Origin: Nitrososphaerota archaeon
GTDB taxonomy: Archaea; Thermoproteota; Nitrososphaeria; Nitrososphaerales; CADDZS01
DNA: 5,217 bases
Reading direction: 5' to 3'
Assembly (NCBI GenBank): GCA_027314685.1
Contig: DAHVAI010000120.1
Location: 1 to 5,217, forward strand
Shown here: positions 1-5,217 of the stretch, in pieces
Numbering within the stretch: position 1 is the first letter of the stretch
How the letters are laid out: each line of letters opens with the position of its first letter
Position numbers and translations under genes: made by a program
Notes under the pieces: model-generated
Told to the model about the DNA's origin: nothing
Database searches by the model: none
What the model saw: the letters and a program-made list of their open reading frames with translations, nothing else

Positions 1-1050
1 AACATACAGTTCGGTCCCGTGCTTGCATCGCACATGTCGCACATGAGGATGCTCGGAATGAGCATAGGCAGTGTGCGGACCATGCTCAGGGAGTCATATG
101 GCATCGGCATGAGCGATGCAACAGTGCTCTCCATTGAGCAGTGGGTCGCATCATCGCTCGAGCCGCTGTACTGCAGATTGAAGAAGAACCTGAAGAGGCA
201 CAGGGATGCCGGCGCGGACGAAACGAAGCTCAGGGTCAACGGCAACAACGGGTGGCTGTGGGTGATAGCCACAAACTCGTCCGTCGTATACAGGGTTGCA
301 GACACCAGGGGAAAGGCTGTTCCCCTTGAACTGCTCTCAGGGTACAAAGGCACACTATGTCATGATGACTGGAAACCTTACAACTCGATAACCACCGCAA
401 AACACCAGCTCGACCTGCTTCATGTCAATCGCTGGATCGAGAGGGCCGAGGTGAGGCACGGCATCGAGCCAAGGCCGCTCCTCGGAAACGGGCCGCCAGT
501 CCTCACGAGGAGAGGGCGGCCGCCGGATGAATTCATATCATTTGCCGACGGCGTCAGGCGCATACTGTCATCGGCCGTACATGCAACGGACAAATCGGAC
601 CGTGCAAGGAAGAGGGCGTTCACAATTGCCAGCAGGGCACTCTCCGCCCTGCTTGACAGAACATGGAGGGACGGGGATGCCGCACACATTGCCGCCGAGC
701 TGAGGAGGAGGTTCGGCATGCTATTCACATTCCTCAGGCACAGAGGTGTTCCATGGCACAACAACCGTGCCGAAAATGCGATAAGGCACGGTGTCCTCCA
801 CCGCAAGATAAGCGGCGGAAGGCGGACATGGACCGGGACACATGTACTCGAATGCATCATGTCGGTATACAGGACATGCAGGAAGAAGAAACAGGACTTC
901 AAGGGCAACAGTCCTGTCATCGCTTGTCAAAGGCGATTACAGGACAGGAATCACTCAAAATGGATTGCCGGAATTCTGAGTAGTTACGACCAATCTATTG
1001 CTCCACCACTACTTCCATTTCTGCCTTTGATCCGTCCATCACTTCCGTAG
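1..1050 (+). CDS. IS66-family DDE transposase, 5' end cut by the window edge
   Basis: This protein would cut and join the ends of an IS66-type insertion sequence. The frame is open from base 1 and stops at TAG 1048-1050. The GTG at 19 is only the first in-window candidate and probably not the true start, because IS66 similarity (NIQFGP, like the family's q-y-G-p) continues to the edge. Counting from that GTG, the DDE residues are D67 in DETKLRVNGNNGWLWV, D116 in CHDDWKPYN, and E252 in HNNRAENAIRHGVLHRKISGG, followed by the family's VYRTCRKKK block. The N-terminal helix-turn-helix and zinc-binding parts lie outside the window. After about residue 295 the tail (ending IAPPLLPFLPLIRPSLP) is not recognisably IS66, and G+C drops at about base 950, so the ORF may run past the end of the conserved gene or element. 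It is convergent with the operon to its right. Family assignment is firm; activity cannot be judged. Confidence 0.85.
   Translation, partial: NIQFGPVLASHMSHMRMLGMSIGSVRTMLRESYGIGMSDATVLSIEQWVASSLEPLYCRLKKNLKRHRDAGADETKLRVNGNNGWLWVIATNSSVVYRVADTRGKAVPLELLSGYKGTLCHDDWKPYNSITTAKHQLDLLHVNRWIERAEVRHGIEPRPLLGNGPPVLTRRGRPPDEFISFADGVRRILSSAVHATDKSDRARKRAFTIASRALSALLDRTWRDGDAAHIAAELRRRFGMLFTFLRHRGVPWHNNRAENAIRHGVLHRKISGGRRTWTGTHVLECIMSVYRTCRKKKQDFKGNSPVIACQRRLQDRNHSKWIAGILSSYDQSIAPPLLPFLPLIRPSLP
1..1050 (+). mobile_element. Partial IS66-family insertion sequence (right part)
   Basis: The transposase implies an insertion sequence extending left of the window. No terminal inverted repeat or target-site duplication can be defined, because the left end is missing. 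The right end should lie between roughly 950 and 1279. G+C falls after about 950, from clearly GC-rich transposase sequence to about the level of the neighbouring genes, so the true boundary could be inside the annotated ORF. The right boundary given here is nominal. Confidence 0.55.
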
Positions 1051-1141
1051 AGGCAGTTAGGTTCGCTAATCAGAGCGCAAGTGTGGTAAGAATGCCTCAT
1101 AGTTGCAACCCGCTTTAAACTGAATTATCACAAGAACGGCC

Positions 1142-1148
1142 AAAAAAA
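1142..1148 (-). terminator. Oligo-T tract downstream of the ravA-viaA operon
   Basis: On the minus strand this is a run of seven T, about 130 bases past the viaA stop codon. A perfect short inverted repeat, GGCTA-GG-TAGCC (1189-1200), lies about 40 bases before it in the direction of transcription. It is too far away to be a classical hairpin-plus-T terminator, but archaeal RNA polymerase can terminate on oligo-T alone. The rest of the 1051-1279 gap shows nothing I recognise beyond a 7-base direct repeat (GCCTCTA at 1217 and 1232). Confidence 0.25.
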
Positions 1149-1279
1149 GACACCAATTTCACACACCTATGGAATCGAATACCAGTTTGGCTAGGTAGCC
1201 TGACATCCCTATTAGGGCCTCTATCTGGCAAGCCTCTACACTCCATCTAGGATCGATATGTGTGGTGGTGAATCTGTTA

Positions 1280-2755
1280 TTAATGGGTCCGGACCAAGCT
1301 AATTTCATTCACCAATCGCGCTGGTCCTTTTTCTCTATCCCAGCCTTTTACAGATGACAAGTAGAATAGCTCTGTAGAAATCTCCTTCAAACCTCCAGGT
1401 CGATCATTTCCCACTATCAGGCTGAATAGCCTTGTGTCGCTAGTCATCTTCAGGCTATCCCACTGCTTCTTGATCGACTTGTCGTCTACTTCCGCAAGGC
1501 CGTCCGATATGAAAACAACGTCAGATGCACTCCACTCTTTCATCTGGAGCTTTTCCATGCATGACCTTACTGCAGTGTTGAAATCTGTTCCTCCGCCGAA
1601 ACTCAGATATAGAAATTGAAGGAAATCATCACCCATTCGACTCTTCTCAGTCAAATCGTATTCAACTGCTTGCTCTGTCGAAGAGAACAGAATTACCTTC
1701 ATTGGTCGTTGTTCCTTAATCATTCTTCGGGCGAGTAAGAGGACTAGCGCTTTCGCCAACAATTCAGGATCTCCGTGCATCGATCCGGAAGTATCCACCA
1801 CCGCAATCACGGGACCCTTTCTTCTGATACGCGGTGGTCCTCCAACCCAGTTTCTTCCTTTCATCTCATAGGTCATCAGTTTGGACTCTAGAAAGTCTGC
1901 GTAGAATAACAATTTCAGAGTTGCGTTTCCCAACTTCGCCAGCTCAGCAGGAAGGATTCTCTCCAATTCATTCGAATTGTGGATGGAATAGATTTCATCC
2001 TTGCTCATGTGGGTTGTCACCATGCGCTTTGCTCCTTCCTCTATTTCCATCTTGCCCAAAAGATCCAGAATCTCGGCAATCTTCGATCTCTCTCCCAGCA
2101 TTCTTGCATATCTTGCTAGGTTTTTGAGGAATAGAAGCTGAAGGTCGGTTACGGAGTAGTCCCAGTATCGACCAGGAAACAATAAGGATATCATTTCCAA
2201 CACTTCTGAGGTCGAATTTACCTTTTCGAGCGTCGTTCTCAATCTAGAGTCAATTGTAGTTGCAACAAGATCCATAGCCGCACTACTCTTTTCATCCTCA
2301 TGATTGTTTACCATGGTTCCAATGTCATGACCTTTTTCAATCAGGGCTGTATTGAGTTCCCTTCCCCACAAGTCAATGGTGTTTTGGATAATTGCGGCCA
2401 ATTCAGCATAAGTCTCGCTGTCAACTGCTCCGTTGGGCTGAGGTTGCTTGGTCAGCATGTCGTCCATCAAACCAAGTATCAATTCTGCTACATCTCCTAG
2501 CACCAGTGAAGCTGTCATTCCTCCTTGGCGGTACAACTCCTTGATGCTTTCCCACCATTCACTTAGTTTTAGATATTCTGCAAACTCATACAAGATACCA
2601 TATCTGGCTCTGAAGACCTCAAAATCCTTTATGTCAAGCTCATCGTTGAGCAGCTGCCCAAGTATTTGTACGATGTCATGACGCATGCGTTTCGGCATGT
2701 TTCTTGGTCTTGAGATTACCGATCTCACGTACGGATCAATTAGATGATTGTTCAA
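1280..2755 (-). CDS. viaA: ViaA-like von Willebrand factor A (CoxE-type) protein, partner of the RavA ATPase
   Basis: This 491-aa protein is nearly the length of E. coli ViaA (483 aa) and has the same design: a long helical N-terminal half and a C-terminal VWA domain from about residue 312. The metal-ion-dependent adhesion site looks complete: D321-T-S323-G-S325, T390 in GGGTDF, and D418 in VFISDG. The linker at 255-300 (IHNSNELERILPAELAKLGN, then LMTYEMKG) matches the ViaA signature ahead of the VWA domain. No signal peptide or membrane segment is seen, so it should be cytosolic or peripheral. In enterobacteria ViaA binds and stimulates RavA and associates with respiratory complexes and phospholipid; that role here is inference. 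The annotated start is TTG at 2755 with a weak ribosome site. A good GAGGTGA lies further upstream next to an in-frame CTG (2785), so the N-terminus may be about 10 residues longer. The next in-frame ATG would be codon 20. The stop is TAA at 1280-1282. Confidence 0.88.
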   Translation of the reverse strand: MNNHLIDPYVRSVISRPRNMPKRMRHDIVQILGQLLNDELDIKDFEVFRARYGILYEFAEYLKLSEWWESIKELYRQGGMTASLVLGDVAELILGLMDDMLTKQPQPNGAVDSETYAELAAIIQNTIDLWGRELNTALIEKGHDIGTMVNNHEDEKSSAAMDLVATTIDSRLRTTLEKVNSTSEVLEMISLLFPGRYWDYSVTDLQLLFLKNLARYARMLGERSKIAEILDLLGKMEIEEGAKRMVTTHMSKDEIYSIHNSNELERILPAELAKLGNATLKLLFYADFLESKLMTYEMKGRNWVGGPPRIRRKGPVIAVVDTSGSMHGDPELLAKALVLLLARRMIKEQRPMKVILFSSTEQAVEYDLTEKSRMGDDFLQFLYLSFGGGTDFNTAVRSCMEKLQMKEWSASDVVFISDGLAEVDDKSIKKQWDSLKMTSDTRLFSLIVGNDRPGGLKEISTELFYLSSVKGWDREKGPARLVNEISLVRTH

Positions 2756-2789
2756 ATTTTGAACAGACTCTCGGAGAGCAGTCAGTTTG

Positions 2790-2796
2790 TCACCTC
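2790..2796 (-). promoter_or_regulatory. Shine-Dalgarno-like GAGGTGA ahead of viaA
   Basis: The minus strand reads GAGGTGA, an almost ideal anti-16S match. It sits 34 bases upstream of the TTG start but only 4 bases before an in-frame CTG at 2785-2783. No in-frame ATG or GTG lies between it and the upstream in-frame stop at 2813-2815. The GTG inside the motif itself is in another frame and is closed after three codons. The site therefore bears on start choice but does not settle it. Confidence 0.35.
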
Positions 2797-2803
2797 GCCC
2801 CGG

Positions 2804-2812
2804 TATATTTCC
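2804..2812 (-). promoter_or_regulatory. TATA-box-like element in the ravA-viaA gap
   Basis: The minus strand reads GGAAATATA, resembling an archaeal purine-rich BRE joined to an AT-rich TATA box. It lies in the 89-base gap between the two genes, about 50 bases before the viaA TTG. Initiation about 25 bases downstream would give a leader of roughly 25-30 bases, so viaA may have its own promoter in addition to readthrough from ravA. If the organism is bacterial, this reading fails. Confidence 0.3.
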
Positions 2813-2844
2813 TTAATCGTAAGGCCTGCCATTGCAATTGCCAG

Positions 2845-4338
2845 TTAGTACCTCATGTTGCCCAAACTATACCTCACTCCATTTACATCTCCTGATTGAT
2901 CCTTTTTCTTCGACTTTTCAGGTGGCTTATTTACCGCTTTCTTAAGCTCGTCCAATTCTGTTTCAACCTCAGAGATGATCCTAACCCCAATCTCAAAACG
3001 CATCAAGAGATCCTTTTTGTCTCTTGCAGTGAGCCATAGATTTTCCTCAATGGAATTGCTTAAGTCTTTGCGCTCTTCCGTTGCCGTCTCTTTTGAAATT
3101 TGAAGCTCAAGTGCTAGATTTTCACATTCTTTGTTGAATAGTTTCTTTTGTGTCTCATCAAGACCTGAAAAAGGCAAGTAGTTTTCCTTTTGTAGATTCT
3201 TAATCAGCGCCTCTTTGAGTTTGACTCCATCGTTTATTGAGGCAGAGTTTCTACCTTTCGGATCACCGTAGTACTCACTCAGTCGTTCTGCACAATCTGC
3301 TTCGTCCTGAATATGTTTGACTAATGCATTTAAGGATGGGATTTGCTTGCCGCAGTAAGTGCATTTGAAGTCATTTAGAACTGAATACACTGCACTATCA
3401 ACCGAACTCCTCAGTTCCCTTATGTCTTGCTTGACTTCTTCCAGATTAACGCCACCAGATATCAGGCTGTCGAGAATGATTTCCCTGATTCCAATCCTTT
3501 GCTCTGGCTTATCCCATGTTAAATTCTGGAGCAACATCAAAGTGGGTTTTTCGACCCTGTGCTGGCCGTTGGCAAGAGAAGCAATCCTCACGACATTTAG
3601 GATTTTCAGCCAACGCCTGTCTGATATGTGTTGATCTCTGTCCTTTAACTTTTTTCGAATAGATACTATTGTGTTCATTTCTTTGTCTTCTATCTCGACA
3701 GAAGACACAGCTTGCTGTAGTTGCCTGATATTTTCTATTGATATTTTCGATGCGGGTTTGAATACTCCAAACTGTTTTTTCATTAGGCGCACGAAATTGT
3801 CTTCACTCTGCACATAATTAACATAGTATCGGAACAAGAAACGATCGTAGAGAGCTTCTAGGCTCTGATTTTCTTCTGGCAATTCATTGGAGGCCCCAAA
3901 AGTGGACAGTAATGGCGAATCTGCTACTGTGTTCCCATTGTGGAACTTTCGCTCATTCAATAAGGTCAACAGACTGTTGAGAATGGAACTGTTTGCTTTG
4001 AAAATTTCATCTAGGAAAGCGACGTGCGCGGTGGGCAAGTACCCTTCAGTCCGTCTATGGTATCTGTCATTTTGTAGTTCCGCCAGCGAGAGCGGTCCGA
4101 ATATCTCTTCTGGCGCAGTGAATCTTGTTAATAAGTAATAGTAATATGATCCTCCATCGATAGATGAGCAGATATCTCTAGCTAGCATGCTCTTTGCAGT
4201 GCCAGGGGGTCCAAGCAACAATACATGTTCCCCTGAAAGTACAGCCAGTAGACTGCCGATTATCTCATCTTCCCTTTCAACGAAACGAGTTCCTAGCTCG
4301 TTTATCAGCGAGCTTATCTTTTGTTTCACCTCATCCAT
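2845..4338 (-). CDS. ravA: RavA-like MoxR-family AAA+ ATPase with a zinc-finger-like insert in the C-terminal half
   Basis: This 497-aa AAA+ ATPase matches the RavA branch of the MoxR family (E. coli RavA is 498 aa). Visible motifs are Walker A GPPGTAKS (43-50), the RavA-typical LLTRFTAPEEIFGPLSL (69-85), Walker B AFLDEIF with D110 and E111, sensor 1 SNELPEE around N151, the arginine-finger block SLEALYDRFLFR with R166, and sensor 2 SDRRW with R241 and R242. A helical region follows. Where E. coli RavA has its LARA domain, this protein has C326-x2-C329-x12-H342-x6-C349, a plausible single zinc site. Then come charged helices (about 395-470), a lysine-rich stretch (KPPEKSKKKD, 471-480) and a short tail. 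It should form a hexameric ATP-driven remodelling ring acting with the ViaA-like product of the next gene; client proteins are unknown. ATG 4338 is chosen because RavA similarity starts there and GGTGG lies 9 bases upstream. The stop is TAA at 2845-2847. Confidence 0.9.
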   Translation of the reverse strand: MDEVKQKISSLINELGTRFVEREDEIIGSLLAVLSGEHVLLLGPPGTAKSMLARDICSSIDGGSYYYYLLTRFTAPEEIFGPLSLAELQNDRYHRRTEGYLPTAHVAFLDEIFKANSSILNSLLTLLNERKFHNGNTVADSPLLSTFGASNELPEENQSLEALYDRFLFRYYVNYVQSEDNFVRLMKKQFGVFKPASKISIENIRQLQQAVSSVEIEDKEMNTIVSIRKKLKDRDQHISDRRWLKILNVVRIASLANGQHRVEKPTLMLLQNLTWDKPEQRIGIREIILDSLISGGVNLEEVKQDIRELRSSVDSAVYSVLNDFKCTYCGKQIPSLNALVKHIQDEADCAERLSEYYGDPKGRNSASINDGVKLKEALIKNLQKENYLPFSGLDETQKKLFNKECENLALELQISKETATEERKDLSNSIEENLWLTARDKKDLLMRFEIGVRIISEVETELDELKKAVNKPPEKSKKKDQSGDVNGVRYSLGNMRY

Positions 4339-4347
4339 CTTCCAATG

Positions 4348-4356
4348 CCACCACCT
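4348..4356 (-). promoter_or_regulatory. Ribosome-binding site of ravA
   Basis: The minus strand reads AGGTGGTGG. The inner GGTGG ends 9 bases before the ATG at 4338, a normal spacing for the GGTG-type Shine-Dalgarno sequences common in archaea. It supports the ATG as the start. A GGAAG directly against the ATG is too close to serve. Confidence 0.4.
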
Positions 4357-4392
4357 GCAGTTCGGTTCTGGAGTGGCAAGGACATAGTTAAG

Positions 4393-4430
4393 GTTGCTCG
4401 GCTAATTATCGCGAAGAGCAACTGTCTTCG
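4393..4430 (-). promoter_or_regulatory. Overlapping inverted repeats upstream of ravA, possible leader or operator
   Basis: Two inverted repeats share a segment. GTTGCTC (4393-4399) pairs with GAGCAAC (4416-4422), and CGAAGA (4412-4417) pairs with TCTTCG (4425-4430). They cannot both form at once. The loop of the first holds an AT-rich GATAATTAG (minus strand, 4402-4410), a weak TATA-box candidate about 65 bases ahead of the ravA ATG. This could be an operator flanking a promoter or a switchable leader, but repeats this short are expected by chance in 5 kb. Confidence 0.18.
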
Positions 4431-4789
4431 AGCTGCCGATCGACCTGCAAGTGACGAAATTGAAAAATGGCCAACATTCTCGTGAAACTCTATACGTAAT
4501 TAAATGGTATGTCCCCTCATGACAGGGAAATCCAATGTGTTACGTAATCCCTTCCTATTGAGCGGTTGAAAAACACACTTTGCATTACCAATCTATAGCG
4601 CTATGTTGATAAAGCGCGTCGATGGCTGTTTAATTTGCTTTGAAATTTCACAGGAAATCTATGCGCCACAGATTCACTTGGTTTCGTGGTATCTAGAGAA
4701 AACCCAGTTACTTTAGAGGGTCACAATTAGTGTATCTTGCATCTATCCCTGCCACCGCCGTGCAGCTTGAGACTGTTGTCCAACGATGA

Positions 4790-4963
4790 ACCATCGATGT
4801 AAACAATGAAATCGATTTGTCTGATGAGCTGAAAGCGGAAGTAATTATCGATCCGGATTTCTGCACATTGAGGATCGGAATAAGAACAGGCGTCTTGTTT
4901 CTATCTCCAGAGATCAGACAGTCAAGAGAGCAAAATGTGTTAACCCCCGTGATAGTGCACTAA
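4790..4963 (+). pseudogene. Possible remnant of an unrecognised gene
   Basis: Between TGA 4787-4789 and TAA 4961-4963 the frame encodes 57 residues with natural-looking composition (for example EIDLSDELKAEVIIDPDF, then LRIGIRTGVLFLSPEIRQ). There is no in-frame ATG or GTG early in it; TTG at 4817 is the first usable start, without a good ribosome site. The same frame is also open for 30 codons before the TGA (from 4697; YLASIPATAVQLETVVQR). It could therefore be a gene broken by a nonsense mutation, a small TTG-started gene, or chance. I do not recognise a family. The end of the frame overlaps the left arm of the hairpin. Confidence 0.22.
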
Positions 4964-5063
4964 ATCTTGTGTAGAGGCAAAGGATACATACACGACACCC
5001 TCAGGAGGGTAATGTCATGGAGGTATCCGCTGTTTCTACACAGAATTTATAACTCTGTCGTGG
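4947..5063 (+). other. Long imperfect inverted repeat, candidate structured RNA
   Basis: The arms pair around one centre (coordinates sum to 10010). 4967-4979 pairs with 5031-5043 as 13 consecutive pairs, three of them G-U. After a 2x2 internal loop, 4982-4987 pairs with 5023-5028 (GGATAC/GTATCC). Outward, 4961-4965 pairs with 5045-5049, and 4947-4955 pairs with 5055-5063 (nine pairs, three G-U). An apical stem ACCCTC/GAGGGT occupies 4997-5010. All six wobbles are G-U when read on the + strand and would be A-C mismatches on the minus strand, which favours an RNA transcribed rightward. A decayed palindromic mobile element is the main alternative. No promoter or T-rich terminator is obvious next to it. 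Confidence 0.45.
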
Positions 5064-5217
5064 CACATCGATTGGACTGCCAACTTGAGTGAATTCTACT
5101 TACGAGCTAGTGTAGTTTGGACTAATCGTTTACTTTGGGAGACAGTGTACCAAATCTGCTGTAATTTCCTGATCCTGTACCCCCACTCTGCCCACCTCAA
5201 CTCTCTTCCAGGCTAAG

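Larger units (their letters stand above)
4339..5217. other. 879-base region without a convincing intact gene, upstream of the operon
   Basis: No frame on either strand gives a long, start-to-stop, recognisable protein. It contains the ravA leader (about 4339-4430), a short open frame on + at 4570-4716 (ATG at 4603, 37 codons, no recognised similarity), a coding-like fragment at 4790-4963, a long hairpin at 4947-5063, and a no-start open frame to the right edge (5014-5216). It could be decayed genes, a structured non-coding RNA locus, or both. Confidence 0.6.

Noticed and set aside
420..920. 166-codon open frame on the minus strand inside the transposase
   Set aside because: It lies antisense to a clearly conserved IS66 gene, has no recognisable domain, and is explained by the G+C-rich codon pattern of the real gene.
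663..983. 106-codon + strand open frame in another phase of the transposase
   Set aside because: It is very rich in R, K, C and H with no domain, typical of an out-of-frame reading of the real coding sequence.
1047..1055. GTAGAGGCA shared with the hairpin arm at 4971-4979 and, inverted as GTAGAGGC, with 1232-1239
   Set aside because: The match does not extend beyond 8-9 bases at any copy, and matches of this length are expected many times by chance in 5 kb.
4493..4548. Two copies of TACGTAAT (4493-4500 and 4541-4548)
   Set aside because: Only two 8-base copies with unrelated flanks and no further periodic copies; not enough for an operator or repeat array.
4641..4650. Perfect 10-base palindrome TGAAATTTCA
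   Set aside because: Several 10-base palindromes are expected by chance in a window this size, and no gene start lies at a suitable distance.
5130..5216. Minus-strand open frame running in from the right edge, 28 codons before a TAA
   Set aside because: It could be the tail of a gene beyond the window, but it is too short and unrecognised to call.
5014..5216. 67-codon + strand open frame to the right edge
   Set aside because: It has no early start codon, an unlikely composition (many W, C and H) and no similarity I recognise; it is probably chance.
1..5217. CRISPR array, tRNA or rRNA genes
   Set aside because: No regularly spaced repeats and no cloverleaf or rRNA-like sequence were seen on either strand.

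Overview
The window looks like a chromosomal or accessory segment from a prokaryote. I lean towards an archaeon, possibly a Thermoplasmatota-like lineage, at low to moderate confidence. The hints are a TATA-like AAATATA element ahead of the second gene, GGTG-type ribosome-binding sequences, an oligo-T tract instead of a classical intrinsic terminator, and an IS66-type transposase whose wording (DETKLRVN, LLHVNRWIERAEV) looks archaeal. None of this is decisive and there is no rRNA or tRNA to anchor taxonomy.

Layout. Bases 1-1050 (+) hold the C-terminal three quarters or so of an IS66-family DDE transposase, cut by the left edge. It is richer in G+C than the rest. A 229-base convergent gap follows. 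Bases 1280-4338 (-) carry a two-gene operon: a RavA-type MoxR AAA+ ATPase (4338 to 2845) followed after 89 bases by a ViaA-type von Willebrand factor A protein (2755 to 1280). Gene order, protein lengths (497 and 491 aa) and motifs all match the RavA-ViaA pair of enterobacteria. Bases 4339-5217 hold no convincing intact gene. They contain the ravA leader, an unrecognised coding-like fragment, and a long imperfect hairpin (4947-5063) rich in G-U pairs on the + strand.

How the genes work together. By analogy with E. coli, the RavA-like AAA+ ring (complete Walker A, Walker B, sensor and arginine-finger residues) should be coupled to the ViaA-like MIDAS protein as an ATP-driven chaperone or remodelling machine for client metalloproteins or membrane complexes. 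The main novelty is in the ATPase. The region that in E. coli RavA carries the LARA domain (binding the lysine decarboxylase LdcI) instead has a C-x2-C-x12-H-x6-C zinc-finger-like motif and a charged helical tail, implying a different partner. The second novelty is the structured, gene-free DNA upstream of the operon.
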